Shown: in pieces, positions 26,421 through 34,033 of the stretch
How the letters are laid out: the number at the start of each line of letters is the position of its first letter
How positions within the stretch are numbered: position 1 is the stretch's first letter
The notes under the pieces: model-generated
Databases searched by the model: none
The model's input: the letters and a program-made list of their open reading frames with translations, nothing else
Told to the model about the DNA's origin: nothing
Program-made: the position numbers and the translations under genes
NCBI RefSeq assembly: GCF_010093025.1
Contig: NZ_CP048114.1
Span: forward strand, 620,001 to 684,000
Reading direction: 5' to 3'
DNA: 64,000 bases
Origin: Edaphobacter sp. 12200R-103
GTDB lineage: Bacteria > Acidobacteriota > Terriglobia > Terriglobales > Acidobacteriaceae

Positions 26421-27428
26421 TTACATCCCGGCTGGCTTTGGGTCGGCCGGATCGAACTTTGCGATTTGGACCTTTTTGGCCAGGCCGATCTTTTCCAGCA
26501 GCCAGATGCCGTAATAGTTGATGTCGAACTCATACCAGGCAAGTCCGTGACGTGCGCTGACGGGATGCGCGTGGTGGTTGTTGTGCCAGCCCTCGCCTCC
26601 GGTCAGGATGGCAACCCACCAGTTGTTGCGGGAGTCGTCGCGAGTCTCAAAGCGGCGCTTGCCCCAGAGGTGTGTGGCCGAGTTGACCAGCCAGGTGGCG
26701 TGCAGACCGAGCGTGACGCGGAGGAAGGTTCCCCAAAGCACCATTCCGATAGCGCCGACGACGCGGTGACCGGGAGCGGCCAGAGCAGCGCCCAGTGCGA
26801 TCTGCAGGAAGCCGGCGATGGTCAACGGCAGCCAGTGGAACTTCGAGAGCCAGACATGGACGGGGTCACGGGTAAGGTCGGGAGCGTAGCGGCCCAGCAG
26901 GGCTGTCTCCGAGTGCAGCGCGCGGCCGGAGATGATCCATCCGGCATGGGCCCACCAGGTGCCATCGTGAGGGGTGTGCGGGTCGCCTTCGTGGTCGGAG
27001 TTCTGGTGATGGACGCGATGGGTGGCAACCCAGAAGATCGGTCCGCCCTCAAGAGCCATCGTGCCGCAGGTGGTCAGGAAGTACTCCACCCACTTGGGAG
27101 TCTTGTAGCCGCGGTGCGTCAGCAGGCGATGGTAGGCCATGCCGATGCCGACGTTGATCGCGAAGAAATACATGATTGCCGCTACGGCGAGATTGGTCCA
27201 CGAGAAGAAAAACAGCGCAGCGATAGCGCCGACGTGAAAGAGGGTCATCGCGATGGCGGTGATCCAGTTGATGCGGCCCTCCTGGTGCTCGCGGCCCATG
27301 CGAAGATCCTCGCGAACCTTGCGGGCGGTGCGCTCAGCAACAGAGACAGCAGCTTGCTGCTCCTGGGAGCTGGGGGCGGAGTTGGGGGCCTGGATGATCT
27401 CTTCCGTGGGAATCAGCGATGCACTCAT
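26421..27428 (-). CDS. Acyl-CoA/acyl-lipid fatty acid desaturase (delta-9 type)
   Basis: A 335-residue integral-membrane di-iron enzyme that introduces a double bond in fatty acyl chains using O2, for membrane fluidity. All three histidine boxes are present: HRLLTH (100-105), HRVHH (137-141) and HNNHH (282-286). Hydrophobic hairpins include MTLFHVGAIAALFFFSW and AVAAIMYFFAINVG. The N-terminal 45 residues are Ala/Gln/Ser-rich and cytosolic. ATG 27428 is the start. It is a single gene with its own terminator, divergent from arsR (229 bp between starts). The exact substrate (CoA or lipid-linked) and regiospecificity are inferred from family only. Confidence 0.93.
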   Translation of the reverse strand: MSASLIPTEEIIQAPNSAPSSQEQQAAVSVAERTARKVREDLRMGREHQEGRINWITAIAMTLFHVGAIAALFFFSWTNLAVAAIMYFFAINVGIGMAYHRLLTHRGYKTPKWVEYFLTTCGTMALEGGPIFWVATHRVHHQNSDHEGDPHTPHDGTWWAHAGWIISGRALHSETALLGRYAPDLTRDPVHVWLSKFHWLPLTIAGFLQIALGAALAAPGHRVVGAIGMVLWGTFLRVTLGLHATWLVNSATHLWGKRRFETRDDSRNNWWVAILTGGEGWHNNHHAHPVSARHGLAWYEFDINYYGIWLLEKIGLAKKVQIAKFDPADPKPAGM

Positions 27429-27620
27429 AGGTCTGTTTTGCTTCCTTCCAGAACGTCTATTTCGAAGCTAACAGGATGTGGGAAGAGTCGTTGTAAGACT
27501 TTTGTAATGCCGCTCCTGAGCCCATTTACAGAAGAAATACGGCCCTCACTGCGTCTTCCTGAGAGGCAGGATCGCGACGTATCGGGTTTAAGAAAACCCT
27601 CATAAACCGTCAGGAATTGC

Positions 27621-27648
27621 TTGACGTATTCCTATATAGGAATATATC
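27621..27648 (+). promoter_or_regulatory. ArsR promoter overlaid by an 18-bp palindromic operator
   Basis: TATTCCTATATAGGAATA (27627-27644) is a perfect palindrome. A -35-like TTGACG (27621-27626) ends where it begins. A -10-like TATATC (27643-27648) overlaps its end, with a 16-bp spacer. A dimeric regulator bound here would block RNA polymerase. The next gene encodes an ArsR-family repressor, so autoregulation is the simplest reading. Confidence 0.75.
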
Positions 27649-27657
27649 GTTCTGTTC

Positions 27658-28041
27658 ATGGCACGAGCAGCAACCACCACCGATGTCTTCAATGCCATCG
27701 CCGAACCCCGCCGCCGCGAGATCATCGGCGTGCTCGTCGATGGCCAGGCACGCGCTGTCAGCGACGTCGTCCGGATTGTGCAGCTTCCGCAACCCACGGT
27801 ATCGAAGCACCTCAGCGTATTGCGCAGGGTGGGCGTCGTCACGGTGGTCAAGCGGGGACAACACCGGATGTACCGGCTGAATGCGGCGGAGCTCAAGCCG
27901 GTTCACGACTGGGTAAAGACCTTTGAGAAGTACTGGACGCACCAGATCTCACGCATCAAGGAGCGGGCAGAGCACAAGGTCGCCGAGGCAATCGGACAGG
28001 CGCGAGGAACGATTCAGAACCCGGGTACGCACGAAAAGTAG
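27658..28041 (+). CDS. ArsR-family transcriptional regulator (cysteine-free)
   Basis: A 127-residue winged-helix repressor: DVFNAIAEPRRREIIGVLVDGQARAVSDVVRIVQLPQPTVSKHLSVLRRVGVVTVVKRGQHRMYRLN (helix-turn-helix and wing). A long basic C-terminal helix follows (KTFEKYWTHQISRIKERAEHKVAEAIG). It has no cysteine, so the classic ELCVCDL metal site is absent and metal sensing is unlikely. It belongs to the subgroup usually found next to SRPBCC (AHSA1) genes, as here. ATG 27658 lies only about 10 nt after the -10 element and has no Shine-Dalgarno, so the mRNA may be leaderless. It is the first gene of a rightward cluster with SRPBCC, DUF899 and a small membrane protein. Confidence 0.92.
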   Translation: MARAATTTDVFNAIAEPRRREIIGVLVDGQARAVSDVVRIVQLPQPTVSKHLSVLRRVGVVTVVKRGQHRMYRLNAAELKPVHDWVKTFEKYWTHQISRIKERAEHKVAEAIGQARGTIQNPGTHEK

Positions 28042-28110
28042 CTTGAGCCTCGTGAGAGCGAAGCAATCTCTCGAATGGCTCTTCATTTTTGACCAAAAGG
28101 AGAAACGACG

Positions 28111-28560
28111 ATGCCGGTAGCAGAACAACAGGCGATTCAGACACTGGAGATCTTGAAAGAAGAGGAGATTGCGGCTCCGATTGCCGTTGTCTTTGAGACG
28201 CTTCTGGAACAGCTGGGACCCTACAACGAGAGACCCGACAAGGTACCGCTTCCCATGAAGCTTGAGCCATGGCCCGGCGGTCGCTGGTTTCGCGATCTTG
28301 GCAACGACACCGGCCACTGGTGGGGAAACGTGCAGGCGATTAAGCCGCCTTCGCTGCTCGAGATCAGCGGCCCGCTCTTCATGTCGTACCCGGCCATCTC
28401 GAATGTGCAGTATCGGCTGAGTGAAGAGAAGGGAGTGACGAAGCTGAAGTTCGCACATCGCGCCTCTGGATGGATGCCTGCAGAGACGATAGAAGGGGTT
28501 CATCTGGGCTGGGAGAACATCATCGCCAAAGTGCGGGAGCGGGTGCATACCCGCCGGTAG
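28111..28560 (+). CDS. SRPBCC (AHSA1-like) domain protein
   Basis: A 149-residue cytoplasmic START-like hydrophobic-ligand-binding fold. It shows LEILKEEEIAAPIAVVFETLLEQLGPYN at the N-terminus, WPGGRWFRDLGNDTGHWWGNVQAIKPPSLLEISGP in the central sheet and the C-terminal helix EGVHLGWENIIAKVRERVH. AGGAG sits 8 nt before ATG 28111. It lies 69 bp after arsR, a very common pairing in which the SRPBCC protein is the regulated partner. Ligand and reaction are unknown. Confidence 0.85.
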   Translation: MPVAEQQAIQTLEILKEEEIAAPIAVVFETLLEQLGPYNERPDKVPLPMKLEPWPGGRWFRDLGNDTGHWWGNVQAIKPPSLLEISGPLFMSYPAISNVQYRLSEEKGVTKLKFAHRASGWMPAETIEGVHLGWENIIAKVRERVHTRR

Positions 28561-28630
28561 AAACGCCTGCAAAACCAGGCACAGATCGGATTTGCAAAAG
28601 CTAGTCGCATAACCGGACAGGAGAAGGAAT

Positions 28631-29362
28631 ATGCAGAATGCGGTTGTCTCTCGAAGTGAATGGCTAAAGGTAAGAAAGGATTTTCTCGCGAAGGAAAAGT
28701 CGCTCACCAGGCAGAAAGACGCTTTGAATAAGGAGCGACTGTCTTTGCCCTGGGTGAAGGTCGATAAGGAGTATGTCTTCGAAGGTCCGCAGGGTAACAG
28801 GACGCTTGCAGATCTGTTCGGCTCCAAGGACCAGCTGCTGATCTATCACTTCATGTTTGGCCCGGAGTGGGAGCAGGGATGCCAATCCTGCTCGATGGCT
28901 GCCGATACCATGAATGCCAATCTCGTACACCTGAACGCTCGTGACATCGCGTTTGCAGCTGTCTCGCGGGCTCCTCTTGCGAAGATTGAGCCGTTCCGCA
29001 AGCGAATGGGTTGGAGCTTCCCCTGGTACTCAGCCTCCACGAACGAGTTCAATTACGACTTCGGTGTTTCGTTTACGGCAGATCAGATGGCCGGAAAAGG
29101 TTATTACAACTTCGGCACAGGAGAGCATCCCAGTGAGGAGGCTCCGGGCGTCAGTGCGTTCTACAGAAATGACGCGGGCGAAGTCTTTCATACCTATTCA
29201 AGCTATGCTCGCGGAGCGGAGGGACTGCTGGCGGTCTATACGCTCATCGATGTCACACCGAAGGGACGCGACGAGGACGCGCTTTCCTATCCGATGGCAT
29301 GGGTTCGTCACCACGATCGATACGAAAAGCCCGTGGAACACTCCTGCTGCGGAGGGAACTGA
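28631..29362 (+). CDS. DUF899 family thioredoxin-fold protein
   Basis: A 243-residue cytoplasmic protein of the DUF899 family, predicted to have a thioredoxin-like fold. Signatures include a basic N-terminus (SRSEWLKVRKDFLAKEKSLTRQKDALNKERLSLPWVKVDKEYVFEG), LIYHFMFGPEWEQGCQSCSMAAD with a CxxC-like CQSC, and the later segment WSFPWYSASTNEFNYDFGVSF. It ends with a vicinal cysteine pair, HSCCGGN. GGAGAAGG lies before ATG 28631. Its stop overlaps the start of the next gene by one base (TGATG). A redox role is plausible from the CxxC but not demonstrated for the family. Confidence 0.85.
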   Translation: MQNAVVSRSEWLKVRKDFLAKEKSLTRQKDALNKERLSLPWVKVDKEYVFEGPQGNRTLADLFGSKDQLLIYHFMFGPEWEQGCQSCSMAADTMNANLVHLNARDIAFAAVSRAPLAKIEPFRKRMGWSFPWYSASTNEFNYDFGVSFTADQMAGKGYYNFGTGEHPSEEAPGVSAFYRNDAGEVFHTYSSYARGAEGLLAVYTLIDVTPKGRDEDALSYPMAWVRHHDRYEKPVEHSCCGGN

Positions 29363-29658
29363 TGAGCACCCGAAGCTGCTGCGCCGTACCGGGGCGCAGC
29401 AGCTTTATCTCCAGCAGAGGCGGTCACGCCAGGGGTGCAGCCAGGGTGGGAACTCCTGCCGTGATCCTGCTTCTCCTGCCCAAGTGCCCGATGTGCGTGG
29501 CGGCTTATGTGGCGATGTTTACGGGGATTGGTTTAAGCATGGAAGCTGCGACATGGTTGCGGGAAACGGCGATCGCAGTCTGCGTGTTGGCAATCCTCGT
29601 GTCGATCATGCGGATGATACACCGGCATCCTGTATCGGGATCATCTTCGTCCCTTTGA
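29362..29658 (+). CDS. Small membrane protein with CPMC motif
   Basis: A 98-residue protein starting at ATG 29362 inside the DUF899 stop, so it is translationally coupled. It starts with MSTRSCCAVPG, then has two hydrophobic segments: AVILLLLPKCPMCVAAYVAMFTGIGL, which contains the CPMC motif, and TAIAVCVLAILVSIMRM. The CC and CxxC arrangement within or next to a membrane helix suggests a thiol or metal role linked to the DUF899 partner. No known family was recognised. The frame is open upstream to 29299, but that part lies within the DUF899 gene. Confidence 0.65.
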   Translation: MSTRSCCAVPGRSSFISSRGGHARGAARVGTPAVILLLLPKCPMCVAAYVAMFTGIGLSMEAATWLRETAIAVCVLAILVSIMRMIHRHPVSGSSSSL

Positions 29659-29698
29659 CTGCTGACACGAAGGCTTCCGATATGCTGTGGCCATTCCT

Positions 29699-30232
29699 AT
29701 GTCGGCTATGTTGAAGCGAAAGATGACTTGTCTGTCTGCCCTGGTGTTCTTGTGTTTCAGTTGCAAAGGGGCAAAAGCGCAGGATGTCATGGTGACCTTC
29801 TACACGCATGGATCATTCTGGAAGACCAATTCCATCGGGAACAAACATGATTTCTATAGAGGAAATATCTTTGATGGAGCGCAACAATTATTTGCATTCG
29901 GGGACACCTTTTACGTCCAAAGCAATCGATATATCACTCTTCGTTTCGTTGCAGGACCCCATACGTTTGGGGCAAGTTCCGCGAAGCGACCCGAACTGAG
30001 GGAGACTCTGAATCTCGATCTCAAGGCGGGCGAGAGATACTTCGTTCGAGTGCAGGGAGAAACGCTCCTCTTTGGAGTCCAGCATGGAAGGCTTGATCTA
30101 ATTCCTTGCGCCAAAGCTCAGGTAGAACTGGCCCATGCAAAACCTTTAAACGATCAAGCACTTTCAGAAGAAGTGCGTTCGAAGCAAGCGGCACTGGTCG
30201 TCGATGAGGCGGGTCCGCCTTCGTGCCAATAA
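29699..30232 (+). CDS. Secreted hypothetical protein, DUF2846-like
   Basis: A 177-residue exported protein starting at ATG 29699 (GTG 29687 would add four residues). A signal peptide (MTCLSALVFLCFSCKGAKAQ) is followed by a compact beta domain with FYTHGSFWKTNS, ITLRFVAGPHTFGAS and LDLKAGERYFVRVQ. That order recalls DUF2846-type envelope proteins, but the match is by eye only. FSCKGAKA could also be read as a weak lipobox. It is 40 bp after the small membrane protein gene and may belong to the same transcript. No function is assigned. Confidence 0.65.
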   Translation: MSAMLKRKMTCLSALVFLCFSCKGAKAQDVMVTFYTHGSFWKTNSIGNKHDFYRGNIFDGAQQLFAFGDTFYVQSNRYITLRFVAGPHTFGASSAKRPELRETLNLDLKAGERYFVRVQGETLLFGVQHGRLDLIPCAKAQVELAHAKPLNDQALSEEVRSKQAALVVDEAGPPSCQ

Positions 30233-30330
30233 TCGACACGACTTCCTAGCTCAGGGCAGAGGGAATCTCATAAGCGGGTTGCAGGCGCAGCCAATTCGCC
30301 GGGCCAGTTTGTTTCGAGGCTCTTTCGGAG

Positions 30331-30461
30331 GTGTCATCCTGAGCGTAGCTGCTCGCGGCTTTATCGCGAGCAGCGGAGTCGAAGGATCTGCGGTCGGCTG
30401 GCTGGCCCACATCCCATACCGCAGATCCTTCGACTCGCTACGCTCGCTCAGAATGACACTC
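30331..30461. repeat. Paired inverted family A repeats (REPIN-like)
   Basis: The left arm, GTGTCATCCTGAGCGTAGCT...GTCGAAGGATCTGCGGT (30331-30394), contains an extra internal hairpin CTGCTCGCG-GCTTTAT-CGCGAGCAG. The right arm, ACCGCAGATCCTTCGACTCG...CAGAATGACACT (30418-30461), is its inverse. The two are separated by 23 bp, so the region can fold into one long cruciform. It lies in the convergent gap between 30232 and rhaT. Confidence 0.85.
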
Positions 30462-30523
30462 TTACTAAAAACATTGAAGACCGGCGATCGTCCTAAGCAA
30501 GTCGTATCGAGATGGATACACCC

Positions 30524-31717
30524 TTAGCGCAGCATCGCAGTCGTCGCTGCCGTCTCCGCAGACTTCAGGTAGTTTCCATAGCCGACGATCACAGTCGATC
30601 CGACGAGGAGCAGCAGTCCCAGGGTCACCAGCACCTTGGTCCTCATACTGGTTCCGCGCCACTCTCTTAGGGCCAGTCCCCACAGCGTGGCGAAGATGAT
30701 GATGGAGGCCATGTGCAGCGTCCACGATGAGAAGTCGTATTTGCCCATCTTGGTCTGGCCCATGGAGTAGAAGAAGAACTGGAAGTACCAGATGACTCCT
30801 GCCAGGGCGGCGAAGAGATAGTTGAACGTCAGGGTCGTCGGCGATAGACGATCGTAGGTGGAAGGATCGAGGGGATCGAAGTCGACCATGGTCTGGCCGG
30901 AGGAGTGGCTGGCCCGCATAGGATTCATGCCGGGTTCGCCGACGAACTGTTTGATCGAGGCGTTCTTGATGATCAGGATGACCGACCACACAAAGTTGGT
31001 CAGGAAGCCTCCCCAGAGCACGACGATCAGCACCGGAAGGTTCTGCCACAGGTCGAGGCGGTTGTGCGCCAGCAACTCCTGCTTGGCCACGACCGCGATG
31101 GGGGCTCCCGCCTTCAGGCCGAAGGCGAAGAAGGAGCTCATGATTCCGGCGAAGATCGCGACAGCCAGACCCTTGCCGAAGTTGTAGTCCGTCTCGCCGG
31201 CTTCGGCCTTCTCTTCCGGGGTAACCTCGCGTTCTTTCGAGAGACCTGCGGCTCCATTGACTGCGACCGCAATCAGGCAGACGGCGACGCCGACGAGGAT
31301 GATCTGTCCGGAACGCTCGTGGAGGATGCCGGACATCTCACCGCTATAAAGAGGCGGGATGAGGGTTCCGAAGGCGGTGCACAGGCCAAGCGCGATGGCG
31401 TAGCCGAGGGCGATTCCGAGATAGCGGATTGCCAGGCCGAAGGTCAGACCTCCCATGCCCCAAAGCACGCCCCACAAAATGGCGTAGCGGATGCTCGAAG
31501 GATCCTGCTGATAGGCAGTGTGCAGTACAGAGGAGAGATTGGGGACGAAGATCCACGCCAGCACCAGCGGCGCGACGATCCAGGCGGCGAAGCCCTGGAT
31601 CAGCCAGTAGATCTCCCACGACCAGCGCTTGATGGCGCGGAAGGGAATGAAGTTTGTTGCCGAGGCGAATCCGCCGATCCAGTGGTAGATGACGCCGATA
31701 AAAGGATTTGGTCCCAC
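30524..31717 (-). CDS. rhaT: L-rhamnose/proton symporter, RhaT family
   Basis: A 397-residue inner-membrane transporter with about ten hydrophobic segments. The N-terminus GPNPFIGVIYHWIGGFASATNFIPFRAIKRWSWEIYWL matches the RhaT signature. Later segments include GMGGLTFGLAIRYLGIALGYAIALGLC, GKGLAVAIFAGIMSSFFAFGLKAG and YFQFFFYSMGQTKMG. The frame is open to 31873, but GTG 31717 is chosen: GGAG lies 5 nt upstream and homologues start here. RhaT imports L-rhamnose with H+; related sugars cannot be excluded. It is divergent from lutA. L-rhamnose breakdown yields L-lactaldehyde and then lactate, the substrate of the lut products, which gives a functional link (inferred). Confidence 0.85.
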   Translation of the reverse strand: MGPNPFIGVIYHWIGGFASATNFIPFRAIKRWSWEIYWLIQGFAAWIVAPLVLAWIFVPNLSSVLHTAYQQDPSSIRYAILWGVLWGMGGLTFGLAIRYLGIALGYAIALGLCTAFGTLIPPLYSGEMSGILHERSGQIILVGVAVCLIAVAVNGAAGLSKEREVTPEEKAEAGETDYNFGKGLAVAIFAGIMSSFFAFGLKAGAPIAVVAKQELLAHNRLDLWQNLPVLIVVLWGGFLTNFVWSVILIIKNASIKQFVGEPGMNPMRASHSSGQTMVDFDPLDPSTYDRLSPTTLTFNYLFAALAGVIWYFQFFFYSMGQTKMGKYDFSSWTLHMASIIIFATLWGLALREWRGTSMRTKVLVTLGLLLLVGSTVIVGYGNYLKSAETAATTAMLR

Positions 31718-31751
31718 GAAGACTCCGTTTTGAGGAATGATAAAAGAAAGG

Positions 31752-31764
31752 GCTCCCTGGGAGC
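31752..31764. promoter_or_regulatory. Palindrome in the rhaT-lutA divergent region
   Basis: GCTCCC-T-GGGAGC (31752-31764) is a perfect 6-bp inverted repeat in the 118-bp gap between the rhaT and lutA starts. It could be an operator that serves both directions. No regulator gene lies next to it. Confidence 0.4.
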
Positions 31765-31835
31765 GCGTACTATCGTAGCTGAGATAGATTGTATCGGGAA
31801 ATAAAATCTCTATTGAACCAGCTGCGATTGCACTG

Positions 31836-32591
31836 TTGGAGGGTAAGGTCCTGCAAGTCTCGCTCTTTATCACCTGTTACAACGACACTTTGTTTCCAGA
31901 GACGGGCAAGGCCGTCGTCAAGGTGCTCGAACGACTGGGCCACACGGTGGACTTTCCCGCAGGACAGACCTGCTGTGGACAGATGCACTGGAACACCGGC
32001 TATCAGGCCGAGGCGCTGCCGCTGGTTGGCCGCTTCGTAGAGCAGTTTCGCCATGCCGAGGCGGTCGTCGTGCCTTCCTCAAGCTGCGTGGCCATGATGC
32101 GCGACCATTATCCAAAGATGGCCGAGGAGCTGGGGAACAAAAAGCTGATGGCAGAGGTCGCCGAGCTGCTGCCGCGCGTCTACGAGTTTTCCGAGTTCCT
32201 GACGAGGCGGCTGGGTCTGACCGACGTCGGCGCTTATTATCCTCATCGCGTGACCTACCATGCCAGCTGCCACGGACTGCGCAATCTTGAGCTGGGCGAT
32301 GGGCCGATGAGTCTGTTGCGAGCGGTGAAGGGAATCGACCTCGTACAGATCGGGAACATGGAGCAGTGCTGCGGCTTTGGCGGAACCTTTGCGGTCAAGA
32401 ATGCCGATGTGTCAAGCGCGATGCTGGCCGAGAAGACCACCGCCGTCCTGAACACCGGGGCAGAAGCGTGCACTGCCTGCGACAATAGCTGTCTTATGCA
32501 TATTCAGGGTGCTCTTCATCGGCAGAGAACCGGCGTCCGCACGGTCCATCTGGCCGAGATTCTGGCCGGCGCTGAGGGGGATGTCCTGTGA
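31836..32591 (+). CDS. lutA: L-lactate oxidation protein LutA ((Fe-S)-binding, CCG-domain)
   Basis: A 251-residue subunit of the LutABC system that oxidises L-lactate to pyruvate. It has two CCG domains: TCCGQMHWNTGYQAEA near residues 46-60 and QCCGFGGTFAVKNADVSSAM near 178-197, plus YHASCHGLR and ACTACDNSCLMHI, which supply cluster ligands. It begins VSLFITCYNDTLFPETG, the family start. The only standard start is TTG 31836, which overlaps the GGAGGG site. An in-frame CTG at 31851, 7 nt after GGAGGG (31838-31843), would give the usual short start (LQVSLFITC) and may be the true initiator. Its stop overlaps lutB by 4 nt. Confidence 0.92.
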   Translation: MEGKVLQVSLFITCYNDTLFPETGKAVVKVLERLGHTVDFPAGQTCCGQMHWNTGYQAEALPLVGRFVEQFRHAEAVVVPSSSCVAMMRDHYPKMAEELGNKKLMAEVAELLPRVYEFSEFLTRRLGLTDVGAYYPHRVTYHASCHGLRNLELGDGPMSLLRAVKGIDLVQIGNMEQCCGFGGTFAVKNADVSSAMLAEKTTAVLNTGAEACTACDNSCLMHIQGALHRQRTGVRTVHLAEILAGAEGDVL

Positions 32592-34033
32592 GTACAACGA
32601 ACTCGGTACTCGATCCCAAGACATCACCGTCCTTTCCTATAGCGGCAAAAGTCACGCTGGGAGACACCCAGCTGCGCAAGAATGTTCGCCACGCCACCGA
32701 GGTTATCCAGAACAAGCGCGCCCGCGTCGTCGGCGAGATGCCTGACTGGCAGCAGCTTCGTGAGAGCGGCAAGCAGATTCGCGAACACGCCATGGCGAAT
32801 CTTGACTACTACCTTGAGGAGTTCGAGCGGAACTGCACCCGGGCCGGAGGTGTGGTTCACTGGGCCAGGGATGGGGAAGAGGCCAAGCGCATCGTCACTG
32901 AGCTGGTAAAGACGCATGCTTCGCCGCAGAACCCCGAGGTCATCAAGATCAAGTCGATGACGACCGAGGAGATCCACCTCAATCTCGCGCTGGAGGCCGC
33001 AGGCATCAAGGCGTACGAGACCGATCTCGCGGAGTTGATCATCCAGCTTGGTCACGATCAGCCGTCGCACATCGTTGTTCCAGCGCTGCACAAGAATCGT
33101 CAGCAGATTCGCGAGATCTTCCAGCGCGAGATGAACCTTCCTGAGCTGGGAGAGAAGCCGCAGGACCTGGCGGACGCTGCCCGGCGGTTTCTGCGCGAGA
33201 AGTTCCTACGGGTCAACACTGCCGTCAGCGGAGCCAACTTCCTGATCGCCGAGACCGGCGGGGTCTGCATCGTTGAAAGCGAAGGCAACGGACGGATGTG
33301 CCTCACGCTGCCGGAGACGCTGATTACGGTCGCCGGGATCGATAAAATTCTTCCGCGCTATCAGGATCTTGAGGTCGTACTGCAGCTGCTGCCTCGCTCC
33401 GCCACGGGCGAGCGCATGAATCCTTACAACTCCCTCTGGACCGGGGTGCGCCCCGGGGATGGCCCGAAGAACTTTCACGTCGTTCTGATGGATAACGCCC
33501 GCACGGCTGTTCTGGCCGATGGAGAAGGCCGCCAGACGCTAAACTGCATCCGCTGTGCCGCCTGCCAGAACGCCTGCCCGGTCTATCGGCAGACGGGCGG
33601 CCATGCGTACGGCTCGGTCTATGCCGGGCCGATCGGAGCCATCCTGACGCCGCAGCTGCAGCAACTGCACCATGCGCAGACGCTGCCCTATGCATCGTCG
33701 CTTTGCGGAGCGTGCTACGAGGTCTGCCCGGTCAAGATCAACATCCCTGAGGTACTGATTCACCTGCGCAACAAGGTGGTGAAGCAGAATGGGCCACTGA
33801 ATCCGGAGGCGCTGGCCATGAAGGCAGCGGGTGCAATCTTCAAGTCTGAGCGGAGATTCCGAGCGGCGCAACGACTTGGCAGGATCGCCGAAACTCCGCT
33901 GGTGGGTAAGGACGGCTGGATCGGATGGCTGCCGGGCATGCTGGGCGGCTGGACCCAGGTGCGCGACCTGCGCGAGATGCCGAAGGAGACCTTCCGTGAG
34001 TGGTGGGAGAAGAGGGGGAAGCGTGGCAACTGA
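32588..34033 (+). CDS. lutB: L-lactate oxidation iron-sulfur protein LutB
   Basis: A 481-residue iron-sulfur subunit. The N-terminal LUD-type domain (about 60-300) contains NLDYYLEEFERNCTRAGGVVHWA, KIKSMTTEEIHLN, SGANFLIAETGGVCIVESEGNGRM and VAGIDKILP. Two [4Fe-4S] motifs follow: CIRCAACQNACP (from Cys320) and CGACYEVCPVKI (from Cys373). The C-terminal part is the usual LutB helical extension. GTG 32588 overlaps the lutA stop (GTGA). It works with LutA and LutC at the cytoplasmic side of the membrane to pass electrons from lactate. Length and motifs are complete. Confidence 0.95.
   Translation: MSTTNSVLDPKTSPSFPIAAKVTLGDTQLRKNVRHATEVIQNKRARVVGEMPDWQQLRESGKQIREHAMANLDYYLEEFERNCTRAGGVVHWARDGEEAKRIVTELVKTHASPQNPEVIKIKSMTTEEIHLNLALEAAGIKAYETDLAELIIQLGHDQPSHIVVPALHKNRQQIREIFQREMNLPELGEKPQDLADAARRFLREKFLRVNTAVSGANFLIAETGGVCIVESEGNGRMCLTLPETLITVAGIDKILPRYQDLEVVLQLLPRSATGERMNPYNSLWTGVRPGDGPKNFHVVLMDNARTAVLADGEGRQTLNCIRCAACQNACPVYRQTGGHAYGSVYAGPIGAILTPQLQQLHHAQTLPYASSLCGACYEVCPVKINIPEVLIHLRNKVVKQNGPLNPEALAMKAAGAIFKSERRFRAAQRLGRIAETPLVGKDGWIGWLPGMLGGWTQVRDLREMPKETFREWWEKRGKRGN

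Noticed and set aside
26418..27605. 395-codon plus-strand frame opposite the desaturase
   Set aside because: The minus strand carries the three histidine boxes of a desaturase; the plus-strand frame is a shadow.
30204..30527. 107-codon plus-strand frame across the inverted repeats
   Set aside because: Its translation is that of the dispersed repeat arms and has no ribosome-binding site; it is not considered a gene.
33831..34022. 64-codon N-terminal extension of LutC
   Set aside because: It lies within lutB, and GTG 34023 with GAGGGGG upstream gives the normal LutC start.
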